Part shown: positions 56,591 to 64,000 of the stretch, in pieces
Layout of the letters: every line of letters begins with the position of its first letter
Position numbering within the stretch: the stretch's first letter is position 1
NCBI RefSeq assembly: GCF_026965535.1
Contig: NZ_CP114039.1
Location: forward strand, 3,658,001-3,722,000
Direction of reading: 5' to 3'
DNA length: 64,000 nt
Origin: Corallococcus sp. NCRR
Lineage (GTDB): Bacteria; Myxococcota; Myxococcia; Myxococcales; Myxococcaceae
Made by a program: the position numbers and the translations under genes
The notes under the pieces: model-generated
Told to the model about the DNA's origin: nothing
The model's database searches: none
What the model saw: the letters and a program-made list of their open reading frames with translations, nothing else

Positions 56591-58009
56591 ATGCGTGGCG
56601 TGCTGCTGGCGGGGTGCGTGCTCTTGGGCGCGGGGTGTCACTCCGCCGCGCCCGCGGGCCCTTCACGTCCCACGAGCCTCGCGGGGCAGACGCTGCCCCT
56701 CCTGTCGTCGCCCGCGTTGCGGCTGACGGTGGCGGGGCGGTTGGGGAACCGGGCCGTGCCGGTGGTGCTGGACGTCACGCGCCCGCTCTCGCTCGTGTCC
56801 TCCAGCTGCTTCGACGGTGAGCCGCCCGTGGCCGCGGGGACCGCGCGCGTGCCGGAGTCCTCCGGTGGCCATCGCTCCTGGCCGGAGGTGCCGGCCCCGC
56901 CGGTGACGGTGGGCCCGGTGTCGCCGCCCCTGCGCACGCTGCTGCTCTCCGGTGAGACGGGCTGCTCGGTGACGCTGGGGCAGGACGTGCTGTTCCCCTA
57001 TGCCCTCACGGTGGATCCGCTGCGCCGCGAGGTGACCTTCACCGCGTCACGCCCCCGGGAGGCCTACGACGCGGAGCTGCGCGGGACGGACGCCGTGCGC
57101 GAGTCGCACGTGGTGGAGCTGAGCCGCGAGCCGCTGGGCGACTGGCCGCTCCTGGCCGTGCAGGTGACGCAGGGTGGGGCGAGCATCACCGGCCCCTTCG
57201 TGCTGGGCACGCGCGAGCCCTTCTCCCGCCTGGCGGTGGACCCCGCGCTGGGGCTGGGGCTTCAGCCACTGGAGACGGCCGCGGGCCTGCCGCCGCGCAC
57301 CTTCGTGGTGGACGCGGTGGAGGTGGCGGACGGCCTGGGCGTGAAGCCGCTGGTGATGGAGGCTGCGGGGCGCTGGCCGTCGCAGAGCAGCCTGGGCCGG
57401 CTAGGGCCGGACGTGTGGGGCCGCTTCACCGCCACCGTGGACGCGCAGGGCGGGGCGCTGGTGCTGCGCAGGCCCCACGTGCGCACGCCCGAAGGCGGCG
57501 GCCGGCAGCAGTGCGCGGGCGAAGGCGGCGCGTTCAGCGAGGAGGCCTGCTACGGCATCTTCGTGCGCGCGGAGCCCGACGGCGCGGTGGCCCTCTCCGG
57601 CGAGGTGTTCCGGGACGTGCCGGAGGGCGTGCGCCTCTACGTGGAGCCCAAAGGTGTGGACGGTCAGCGCCTGGAGACGGGCTGCCAGGTGGGCCTGAGC
57701 TTCCCGAGCACCACGCGCGGAGCCAACACGCAGCACCGGCTGCCGTGGGCCTCGCTGGCGAAGACCCTGCCCGCGTGCCACGCGGCGCTCCAGGGCGCGA
57801 AGAGCTACGCGGTGTCGCTCGTGGAGGAGGGACGTCAGCCAGAGTGCCCGACGACGTGCGCCTTCGTCACCGAGTCCGCGTCGCGGCGCACCGTGTGCGA
57901 GTGCCAGCCCACGCCGCTGGGCGAGGGCGTGGCGGTGCCGACGAAGGGCTCGGGCCCGCAGCCGCCGCCCGTCGAGGAGCGTGAGCTGGAGCCGGAGGAT
58001 CCGAAGTAG
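56591..58009 (+). CDS. lipoprotein with a degenerate aspartyl-protease-like region
   Basis: 472 residues with lipobox L-L-G-A-G-C. The segment V-P-V-V-L-D-V-T-R-P-L-S-L-V-S-S recalls the retropepsin/pepsin V-L-D-T-G-A-S core but lacks the T-G-A/S, so an active protease is unlikely. Later parts carry paired Cys (Q-C-A-G, A-C-Y, G-C-Q, P-T-T-C, V-C-E-C). The C-terminus is a Pro/Glu tail ending in the first unit of a repeat that continues, in frame, past the TAG stop. It lies 15 bases after lolA in the same direction. Function unknown. Confidence 0.83.
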   Translation: MRGVLLAGCVLLGAGCHSAAPAGPSRPTSLAGQTLPLLSSPALRLTVAGRLGNRAVPVVLDVTRPLSLVSSSCFDGEPPVAAGTARVPESSGGHRSWPEVPAPPVTVGPVSPPLRTLLLSGETGCSVTLGQDVLFPYALTVDPLRREVTFTASRPREAYDAELRGTDAVRESHVVELSREPLGDWPLLAVQVTQGGASITGPFVLGTREPFSRLAVDPALGLGLQPLETAAGLPPRTFVVDAVEVADGLGVKPLVMEAAGRWPSQSSLGRLGPDVWGRFTATVDAQGGALVLRRPHVRTPEGGGRQQCAGEGGAFSEEACYGIFVRAEPDGAVALSGEVFRDVPEGVRLYVEPKGVDGQRLETGCQVGLSFPSTTRGANTQHRLPWASLAKTLPACHAALQGAKSYAVSLVEEGRQPECPTTCAFVTESASRRTVCECQPTPLGEGVAVPTKGSGPQPPPVEERELEPEDPK

Positions 58010-58114
58010 GTCTCCGCGAACGGCTCTGGCCTGCGGCAGCCATCCGCGGGGCAGCACGAGCTGACGCCCGATGCGCCGGTATCCACGAACGGCTCGGGCC
58101 CGCGACCGCCTCCG
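57935..58114 (+). repeat. three diverged 36-bp repeats spanning a stop codon
   Basis: Copies at 57935-57970 (V-P-T-K-G-S-G-P-Q-P-P-P), 58010-58045 (V-S-A-N-G-S-G-L-R-Q-P-S) and 58079-58114 (V-S-T-N-G-S-G-P-R-P-P-P). All share one frame; the TAG at 58007-58009 separates copy 1 from copies 2 and 3. Spacings are 75 and 69 bases. Confidence 0.8.
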
Positions 58115-58162
58115 GGTGGGAGGACGGGGCGGGCCCGCGGCACTGCCTTCGCGTCGGACGGA

Positions 58163-59590
58163 CTACTCCGGCCGAGGCTCCGGAGGACGCACCATCGCCT
58201 TCAGCGGGATGGGCGCGGGGTGGGCCTCGCGTGGGGTGTGCTCGCGCTGCTTCGGATCCGGACGCTCCACCACGCGGGCGATGAGGTCGTAGTCGTGCGC
58301 CTCCGTCACCTCCACGGTGACGAACTCGCCCGGGTACGCCAGGCCATCGTTGATGTAGACCTGCCCGTCGATTTCCGGCGCCTGTCCCTCGTGGCGGCCC
58401 ACCAGCAGGTGCTCGGACTCCTCGCTGGGGCCCTCCACCAGCACGGTGAGCTTCTGGCCCACGAGCTTCTTGTTCTGCTCGCGGTTGATGCGCTTCTGGA
58501 TGGCCATCACCTCGCGCCAGCGGCGCTCGATGGTCTTCGCCGGGACCTTGTCCGGCAGGTCGTACGCGGCGGTGTTCTCCTCGTCCGAGTACTGGAACAC
58601 GCCCAGGCGCTGGAAGCGCTGCTCCTTCACGAACTCCTTCAGCAGCTCGAAGTCCTCCTCCGTCTCACCCGGCAGGCCGACGATGAGCGAGGTGCGCATC
58701 ACCAGGTTCGGCACGCGCTCGCGCAGCTTCGTGAGCAGCTTCTTGAGGAACTCCGAGTTGCGGCCGCGCTTCATGGACAGCAGCAGCTTGTCGCTGGCGT
58801 GCTGCACCGGCATGTCCAGGTACTTGGCGATCTTCGGCTCGGTCGCGATGACGTCGATGAGCTCGTCCGGGAACACGCGCGGGTAGGCGTAGTGCAGGCG
58901 GATCCACTTCACGTCCACCTTCACCAGCTCCTTGAGCAGCTCGTGGAGCTTCGGCTTGCCGGGCAGGTCATGCCCGTACGCCGTCAGGTCCTGCGCGACG
59001 AGGTTCAGCTCCTGCACGCCGCTGTCCGCCAGCTTCCGCGCCTCCGCCACGATGTCCTGCACCGTGCGCGAGCGCTGGCCGCCGCGCAGCGTGGGGATGA
59101 TGCAGAACGCGCAGGCGTTGTCGCATCCCTCTGAAATCTTCAGGTACGCCGTGTACTTCGGCATCGAGTTGATGCGCGGCGTCTCCGCGTTGTGGATGTA
59201 GTCCGGATCCGGAATCACCTGGCGCGGCGAGGCCTCCGCCGCCAGCAGGTCGCCAATCTGGGCGTACGCGCTGGTGCCCAGGAAGTGGTCCACCTCCGGC
59301 ATCTCCTGCGACAGCTCCTGGCCGTAGCGCTGGGACAGGCAGCCGGTGACGACGAGCGTCTTGCACGCGCCCGACTTCTTCAGCTCCGCCATCTCCAGGA
59401 TGGAGTCCACCGACTCCTGCTTCGCAGGACCGATGAAGGCGCACGTGTTGACCACGATGACCTCGGCCTGCGAGGCCTCCTGCACGAGCGAATAGCCACG
59501 CGTGCGCAGCGTGCCCAGCATCACCTCGGAGTCCACCCGGTTCTTCGGGCAGCCGAGGGTCATCATGTACAGGCTCTTGGTCTCTTCCAC
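58163..59590 (-). CDS. rimO: ribosomal protein S12 methylthiotransferase
   Basis: A radical SAM enzyme that adds a methylthio group to Asp88-type residue of ribosomal protein S12. 475 residues. The UPF0004 domain has [11 protein letters not shown] (first Cys) and two more Cys in N-T-C-A-F and G-C-L-S-Q-R-Y. The radical SAM motif is C-D-N-A-C-A-F-C (C-x3-C-x2-C). A C-terminal TRAM domain follows. The start is GTG. It lies six bases downstream of the gene for a secreted protein. Confidence 0.95.
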   Translation of the reverse strand: MEETKSLYMMTLGCPKNRVDSEVMLGTLRTRGYSLVQEASQAEVIVVNTCAFIGPAKQESVDSILEMAELKKSGACKTLVVTGCLSQRYGQELSQEMPEVDHFLGTSAYAQIGDLLAAEASPRQVIPDPDYIHNAETPRINSMPKYTAYLKISEGCDNACAFCIIPTLRGGQRSRTVQDIVAEARKLADSGVQELNLVAQDLTAYGHDLPGKPKLHELLKELVKVDVKWIRLHYAYPRVFPDELIDVIATEPKIAKYLDMPVQHASDKLLLSMKRGRNSEFLKKLLTKLRERVPNLVMRTSLIVGLPGETEEDFELLKEFVKEQRFQRLGVFQYSDEENTAAYDLPDKVPAKTIERRWREVMAIQKRINREQNKKLVGQKLTVLVEGPSEESEHLLVGRHEGQAPEIDGQVYINDGLAYPGEFVTVEVTEAHDYDLIARVVERPDPKQREHTPREAHPAPIPLKAMVRPPEPRPE

Positions 59591-59596
59591 GCGCGT

Positions 59597-60712
59597 CTAC
59601 CGCTTTCCCAGTTGCGTCCGCTCGAAGTGGTCCGCACTCCAAACGAAGTTGATGATGGCGCCGTTCGAGTAACCGATGTCCAGCGCCCCGTCTTCTTCCA
59701 GCTCCACCGAGGTGGCGCGACCCAGCGCACAGGTGGCGGCCGGCCAGTCGAGCACCCGCTGGGCTGTCTTCCCAGAAACCACATAGAGCCCCATGCGGAG
59801 CTCGTCGTCAGAGTCGCATTGACCCTCGACGGCATAGGGATTCTTCCCAGTGAGCACGGTAACGACCGGCCGTCCGTCCGGCAGGCTCAACGCCTCCGGC
59901 AGGTTGACGCCCATCTGCTTCGCGTCCACCGCGTTGGGGGCCACCAGCTCGCGCAGCGAGCCGGGCGTGAGAGGGGCGTCACCCTGGGCCCAGTTCGGGG
60001 AGCTGAGCACGCCCCAGCCCAGCCAGCCGGTGGGGGCCGCCTCCAGGGCGGTGACGTTCGCCGGGGGCTTCAGCTTGAGGTTCTTGCGCGCCTCGTCCGG
60101 CAGGCGCAGCGCTTCACCCTCCGGCATCGTGCCGCCCTTGCAGTTGGACACCGGCACCACCTTGGCGCCCACCTGGTCCTGGTCCTCGTAGGTGACGCAG
60201 AGGTCCATGACGAGCGGGTCCACCGCGGGGAAGCGGGGCAGGGCGCGCACGGGAATCATCGCCACCACGGACAGGGTGTCGCCCTGGCGGTGCACGGCGG
60301 CGTTCACCAGCCCTTGCGCGAACTTGGGCGTGCCGCTGTCCGACCCGGAGGTGCGCTGGCCGTCGAAGGCGAAGCGGTAGGTGTAGCCCGTGGCGGTGGG
60401 CCCCGAGTCCGGGAAGTAGAGCGTGAGGGTGATGACGTCACCCGCGAGCAGCTGGTTGTCCGTGGCCTCCACGCCCACGAAGAGCGTGTCCTTGCGCCAG
60501 CCCACCCGGGCGGAGAAGTTCGCGGTGGCCCCTTCCGTGGACAGCGGCTTGAGGACCAGCGGCGAGCCGAAGTCCTTGAGCCCCTTCTCCGGCCGGGGCG
60601 CCTTCTTGAGCACGGGCACCGGCTTGCTGGGCCGGGGCGCCGCGTCCTGCGCGAAGGCGCCGGTGGCGAGGAGCAGACAGAGGGGCAGGGGGGCCAGACG
60701 GGCGGCGTGCAT
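59597..60712 (-). CDS. secreted protein with a CBM9-like beta-sandwich
   Basis: 371 residues with a signal peptide (L-C-L-L-L-A-T-G-A-F-A-Q-D). The region about 60-185 (W-R-K-D-T-L-F-V-G-V-E-A-T-D-N-Q, then D-V-I-T-L-T-L-Y-F) resembles the family 9 carbohydrate-binding/DOMON-like sandwich often found in secreted sugar- or heme-binding proteins. The second half (about 235-371) may be a distinct beta-propeller-like part. Function unknown. Between yajQ and rimO on one strand with very short gaps, so part of one transcript. Confidence 0.83.
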   Translation of the reverse strand: MHAARLAPLPLCLLLATGAFAQDAAPRPSKPVPVLKKAPRPEKGLKDFGSPLVLKPLSTEGATANFSARVGWRKDTLFVGVEATDNQLLAGDVITLTLYFPDSGPTATGYTYRFAFDGQRTSGSDSGTPKFAQGLVNAAVHRQGDTLSVVAMIPVRALPRFPAVDPLVMDLCVTYEDQDQVGAKVVPVSNCKGGTMPEGEALRLPDEARKNLKLKPPANVTALEAAPTGWLGWGVLSSPNWAQGDAPLTPGSLRELVAPNAVDAKQMGVNLPEALSLPDGRPVVTVLTGKNPYAVEGQCDSDDELRMGLYVVSGKTAQRVLDWPAATCALGRATSVELEEDGALDIGYSNGAIINFVWSADHFERTQLGKR

Positions 60713-60726
60713 GGCGGAGGGACGCT

Positions 60727-61224
60727 CTAGTCGCGGAAGTTGGTGAACTGCATGTCCAGGCTGAGGCGGTCCTGCTCCTTGCGGAACAGCGCCATGGCCT
60801 CCTGCAGGTCGTCCCGGTTCTTGCCCGTGACGCGGAGCTGATCCGCCTGGATGGAGCCCTGCACCTTGATCTTCGACTCCTTGAGGACCTTGATCAGCTC
60901 CTTGGACTTCTCCACCGGGATGCCCTGCTGGAGCTTGATGGGCTGCTTGACGTTGGACAGGCCCGTCTTTTCGATGTCGCCGAACTCCAGGACGCGCAGG
61001 CTGATGCCGCGCTTGGCCAGCTTGCCGAGCAGGACCTCCTTGGCGGCCTGGAGCTTCTCCTCGCTGTTGGTCTTCAGCGTGAGCGCGGAGTGGTCCGGGG
61101 CGATTTCGATTTCGGCCTTCACGCCCTGGAAGTCGTAGCGGGTGCTGAGCTCCTTGCGGGTCTGATTGACCGCGTTGTCGAGCTCAGCCAGATCGATTTT
61201 GGAGATGACGTCGAAGGAGGGCAT
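60727..61224 (-). CDS. yajQ: YajQ-family nucleotide-binding protein
   Basis: 165 residues, standard length. It begins M-P-S-F-D-V-I-S-K-I-D and has the internal duplication of the ferredoxin-like fold (Y-D-F-Q-G-V-K-A-E-I, then V-Q-G-S-I-Q-A-D-Q-L-R-V-T-G-K-N-R-D-D-L-Q). Members in other proteobacteria bind c-di-GMP and act with a LysR-type regulator; such a role here is inference from the family. Confidence 0.94.
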   Translation of the reverse strand: MPSFDVISKIDLAELDNAVNQTRKELSTRYDFQGVKAEIEIAPDHSALTLKTNSEEKLQAAKEVLLGKLAKRGISLRVLEFGDIEKTGLSNVKQPIKLQQGIPVEKSKELIKVLKESKIKVQGSIQADQLRVTGKNRDDLQEAMALFRKEQDRLSLDMQFTNFRD

Positions 61225-61254
61225 TGGGGGGACCTTTTCGCGCCCTTAACATAC

Positions 61255-62895
61255 CTACACCCGGACGACCAAGGGCACCACCAGGGTCCGCCGGGAGGTG
61301 TGCTGCTTGAAGGCCCGCTTCACCGCCTTCGTGAGCTCCTCCCGCACCAGGGCGTCGTCCCCCCGGAGCAGGGGGTTGAGCTCCTCGAAGAAGGCCCGGG
61401 CGTCCTGGGCCACCCGGGAGAGCACGCCCTGCTCGTCCGGGCCGAGGCCCTGGCCGGACAGCTGGGGCCCCGCCACCAGCGCCTGGGTGTCGCGCCGGAG
61501 CACCACCGCCGCGGCCACCACCCCCGTCTCCGCCAGCCGGTTGCGCTCCACCAGCGTCTCCGGAGTCACCACCCCGTCCCCGGAGCGCTCCATCATGAGG
61601 CGCCCTGAAGGCACGCTCCCAGTGAAGCGGCCCCGCCCCTCCTCGAACGTCACCACGTCCCCGTCGTGGGCCAGGAGCAGCCCTTCGGGCGCCATGCCGG
61701 CCTCGCGCGCGGTGGTCAGGTGTCGGTGCAGGTGCCGGACTTCCCCATGCACGGGGATGAAGTTCCGGGGGCGGATCAACTCCAGGACGCGGCGCTGCTG
61801 GGGGCGGCTGGCGTGTCCGGAGACGTGCACGCCGGGCTCCACCTGCGCGTAGACGATGCGGGCGCCGCGCCAGTGGAGCTGGTCGAGCAGTGCGCCCACG
61901 GAGCGCTCGTTGCCGGGGATGGGCCGGGCGCTGACGATGACGGTGTCGCCGGGCTCCAGGCGCACGGGCCCGTCCCCATTCGCCAACTGGGTGAGGCCCG
62001 CGCGCGGCTCGCCCTGGGCGCCGGTGGTGATCACGGCCACGCGGTGGGGCGCGAGCTTGGGCACGTTGTCCAGGTGCACGAAGAGCGAGTCGGGCACGTC
62101 CAGGTAGCCCATCTGCCGCGCCAGCTCCACGTTGCGCACCATGCTGCGGCCCTGGAGCGCGACGAGCCGGCCGGTGCGCTCGCACAGGTCCAACAGGTGC
62201 CGGATGCGGTGGAGGTTGGAGGAGAACTGGGCCACGACGATGCGGCCCTTCGTCTCGTGGAAGAGGCGCTCGAAGGTGGTCTGCACCACGCGCTCGCTGC
62301 CGGTCTCGTCCACGTGCTCGGAGTTGGTGGAGTCCGACAGCAGGCACAGCACGCCTTCGTCGCCCGCCTCGCCCCAGCGCTCCAGGTCCGTCTTGAGCCC
62401 GTCGATGGGGTCGGGGTCCAGCTTGAAGTCGCCGGTGTGGATGACGGTGCCTTCGGGCGAGCGCACGATGTAGCCCACCGCGTCCGGCACGGTGTGCGTC
62501 ACGCGCGTGGCCTCCACGCTGAAGACGCTGCCCACGGGGAAGGGCGTGCGCGGGTCGATTTCGCGCAGGTCCGCCTTCACGCCCAGCTCCTCCAGGCGCT
62601 GACGCGCGAGCGCGAGCGTGAAGCGCGTGCCGTAGATGGGGACGGGCATGTCGCCCAGCAGGTAGGGGAGCGCGCCGATGTGGTCCTCGTGCCCGTGCGT
62701 GAGGAGCACGCCCTTCAACTGGGCCGCGTTGCGCTGCAGGTGCGTGAAGTCCGGGACGATGATGTCCACGCCGGGCATTCCCGACGAGGGGAACATCAGG
62801 CCGGCGTCGATGAGCAGCATCTCCCCACGACAGGCGAGCACCATGGCGTTGAGGCCGATTTCGCCAAGGCCGCCCAGAGGGATGACGTGGAGCAT
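61255..62895 (-). CDS. rnj: ribonuclease J
   Basis: Metallo-beta-lactamase-fold RNase with 5'-3' exo- and endonuclease activity on RNA. 546 residues. The zinc motif T-H-G-H-E-D-H-I-G-A is at about residues 66-75; further ligands are in H-T-G-D-F-K and G-H-A-S (V-S-G-H-A-S-R). The beta-CASP and C-terminal domains are complete. The start ATG at 62895 gives M-L-H-V-I-P-L-G-G-L-G-E-I-G. Last of the leftward block, divergent from the blaI-like gene. Confidence 0.95.
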   Translation of the reverse strand: MLHVIPLGGLGEIGLNAMVLACRGEMLLIDAGLMFPSSGMPGVDIIVPDFTHLQRNAAQLKGVLLTHGHEDHIGALPYLLGDMPVPIYGTRFTLALARQRLEELGVKADLREIDPRTPFPVGSVFSVEATRVTHTVPDAVGYIVRSPEGTVIHTGDFKLDPDPIDGLKTDLERWGEAGDEGVLCLLSDSTNSEHVDETGSERVVQTTFERLFHETKGRIVVAQFSSNLHRIRHLLDLCERTGRLVALQGRSMVRNVELARQMGYLDVPDSLFVHLDNVPKLAPHRVAVITTGAQGEPRAGLTQLANGDGPVRLEPGDTVIVSARPIPGNERSVGALLDQLHWRGARIVYAQVEPGVHVSGHASRPQQRRVLELIRPRNFIPVHGEVRHLHRHLTTAREAGMAPEGLLLAHDGDVVTFEEGRGRFTGSVPSGRLMMERSGDGVVTPETLVERNRLAETGVVAAAVVLRRDTQALVAGPQLSGQGLGPDEQGVLSRVAQDARAFFEELNPLLRGDDALVREELTKAVKRAFKQHTSRRTLVVPLVVRV

Positions 62896-62976
62896 GTGCC
62901 CGGAAGTCTAAGGGCACGGCCCCTCCCGTGCGTGGGAATCCGCACACCCTGCCACCGCGAGCCTCCGCCCGCCTGC

Positions 62977-63028
62977 TTGACGGATTTGAACTAAAGGCTT
63001 AGTTGTATTTGAACTAAGGATTTAGTTC
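62977..63028 (+). promoter_or_regulatory. promoter with twin operator dyads for the BlaI-type repressor
   Basis: A TTGACG -35 (62977-62982) with a weak -10 (TAGTTG, 63000-63005) carries two dyads: GAACTAA-AGGC-TTAGTTG (62988-63005, one arm base changed) and GAACTAA-GGAT-TTAGTTC (63011-63028, perfect 7-bp arms). They repeat every 23 bases, about two helical turns, and lie 20-60 bases before the GTG. The dyads are seen; binding by the downstream BlaI-like protein is inference. Confidence 0.75.
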
Positions 63029-63048
63029 GAAGTCGGGAGGCCCTGCCC

Positions 63049-63450
63049 GTGACGAAGCCGCCGTCATCCGCCGAGGAGTCCAAGCCGCTCACGCCCGTGG
63101 AGCTGGAGCTGATGCAGCTCGTATGGAGGCTGGGGGAGGTGAGCGTGGCGGACGTGCTCGCGGCGCTGCCGCCGGAGCGCAAGCTGGCCTACACGTCGGT
63201 GTCCACGGTGCTGCGCATCCTGGAGCAGAAGGGCGTGGTGCAGAGCCGCAAGGAGGGGCGGGGGCACCTGTACTCGGCGCGGCTGTCTCGTGAGGCCTAC
63301 GAGGCCCAGAGCGTGCGCCACCTGGTGGCGACGGTGTTCGACGGGACGCCTTCGTCGCTCGTGGCGCGGCTGGTGGAGGCGGTGCCGCTGTCTCCGGAGG
63401 AGGTGGAGCAGATCCGCAAGCTCTTGGGCCGCAAGGGAGGCCGGGGATGA
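63049..63450 (+). CDS. BlaI/MecI/CopY-family repressor
   Basis: A 133-residue winged-helix repressor starting with GTG. V-E-L-E-L-M-Q-L-V-W and S-V-A-D-V-L-A-A-L are the typical first helices; T-S-V-S-T-V-L-R-I-L-E-Q-K-G-V-V is the recognition helix. The C-terminal dimer part is present. In the family, a BlaR1-type membrane protease inactivates it on beta-lactam or other cell-wall signals. Its stop overlaps the next ATG (ATGA). Confidence 0.94.
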   Translation: MTKPPSSAEESKPLTPVELELMQLVWRLGEVSVADVLAALPPERKLAYTSVSTVLRILEQKGVVQSRKEGRGHLYSARLSREAYEAQSVRHLVATVFDGTPSSLVARLVEAVPLSPEEVEQIRKLLGRKGGRG

Positions 63451-64000
63451 GCGCCTTCGTCCGGGACGTGCTGGCCGCGTACCTCACGGCGGCGGTGCTG
63501 GTGGCGGTGGGGTTCGGGCTCTTGCGCGCGGCGCTGGCGTTGGGGATGGAGCGGAGGCTGGACGCGCGGCAGGCGCTGCGCGTGGGGCGGGTGACGCTGG
63601 GGCTGGCGGTGCTCCTGCCCTTCATGGCGCTCGCGGCGCGGGAGTGGATGCCGTCGGCGCCGCTCTTCAAGTTCGAGCGTTCCCTGGCGGGCCATGCCGC
63701 GCCGCTGGCGGCTGTCGAAGCGCGGTCCGTGCGCGGCGCCGTGCCGGAGACGCGGGCCCCGGGCATGGGCCTGCCGTGGGCGATGGTCGGCGTGGGGTGC
63801 GTGGGCGTGGGGGCGTTGGCGTTCCTGGCGTGGGAGCTTCGGCGGTATGCGCGCTTGCGGCGGAGGCTGGAGACGCTGCCCGTGCTTCGCCGCGTGGGCC
63901 GGGTGCGCGTGGTGCTGGGGGACGCGGCGGACGGCGCGTTCTCCGTGTGGTTCCCCGGTGGCGGCGCGTGGGCGGTGGTTCCCTCGGAGGTGTTGGAGGA
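63447..64000 (+). CDS. M56-family BlaR1-type membrane protease, partial at window end
   Basis: Open to the window edge (184 codons). It starts at ATG 63447, overlapping the repressor stop by four bases. Hydrophobic segments at about residues 10-33, 50-65 and 110-135 precede V-R-V-V-L-G-D-A-A-D-G-A-F-S-V-W-F-P-G-G-G-A-W-A-V-V-P, the segment that in M56 proteins comes just before the H-E-x-x-H site, which lies beyond the window. Forms the sensor half of the repressor/protease pair. Confidence 0.88.
   Translation, partial: MSAFVRDVLAAYLTAAVLVAVGFGLLRAALALGMERRLDARQALRVGRVTLGLAVLLPFMALAAREWMPSAPLFKFERSLAGHAAPLAAVEARSVRGAVPETRAPGMGLPWAMVGVGCVGVGALAFLAWELRRYARLRRRLETLPVLRRVGRVRVVLGDAADGAFSVWFPGGGAWAVVPSEVLE

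Noticed and set aside
58220-59134. Plus-strand frame opposite rimO as a separate gene
   Set aside because: It is merely the continuation of the frame after the lipoprotein stop; the product lacks any domain and rimO is certain on the other strand.

Overview
The window is a gene-dense, very GC-rich stretch of chromosome from a myxobacterium. The gene content suggests the Myxococcus/Corallococcus branch, but this is inference from content and not from a database match. Pointers are a 1,882-residue pseudo-receiver/coiled-coil protein of the AglZ/FrzS style, a Ser/Thr kinase fused to a PilZ-like domain, an Oar-like TonB-dependent transporter beside its own TonB/ExbB/ExbD genes, many lipoproteins with unknown function, and strong G/C preference at third codon positions. 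I found no rRNA, tRNA, CRISPR array, insertion sequence or prophage.

Layout. 1-5047: galU, a secreted protein, a glutathione S-transferase and priA. 5064-11293: the giant coiled-coil gene followed by def. 11290-24704: a mixed housekeeping region with nth, threonine aldolase, an M23 peptidase lipoprotein, an HU-like protein, a beta-helix lipoprotein, an alpha/beta hydrolase, pssA, cinA, a membrane protein, a DUF1285-like protein, recA and a type II NADH dehydrogenase. 24657-26264: comM. 26465-33206: an energised outer-membrane module. tonB, exbB and two exbD genes run leftwards to a strong terminator; an Oar-like transporter and a lipoprotein run rightwards from a TTGACA/TATTTT promoter. 33322-39697: B12-type radical SAM protein, unknown proteins, a PD-(D/E)XK-like protein, plsY and a THUMP methyltransferase. 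39764-42850: ftsK. 43053-46658: a zinc-ribbon protein and the gatCAB operon. 46666-52644: unknown protein, nitrilase-family enzyme, propeller-like protein, 2-oxoglutarate dioxygenase, kinase-PilZ protein and a small Cys-rich lipoprotein. 52918-58009: rplU-rpmA-obgE, trmH, lolA and a lipoprotein. 58163-62895: rimO, a secreted protein, yajQ and an RNase J gene, all leftwards. 63049 to the end: a BlaI-type repressor and the start of its M56/BlaR1-type partner, behind a twin-dyad operator.

How genes work together. rplU-rpmA-obgE is the conserved ribosome-assembly cluster. gatCAB supplies Gln- and/or Asn-tRNA by transamidation. tonB-exbB-exbD-exbD would energise the adjacent Oar-like transporter. 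blaI and the M56 gene form a repressor/protease sensing pair.

Most unusual points: the giant pseudo-receiver/coiled-coil/J-like protein with 42-bp DNA repeats; an ObgE with a histone-H1-like Lys/Ala tail; an FtsK with a charged insertion inside the motor; a low-GC patch inside the radical SAM gene; two copies of a 25-bp palindrome in one intergenic gap; and in-frame decayed repeats beyond the stop codon of one lipoprotein gene.
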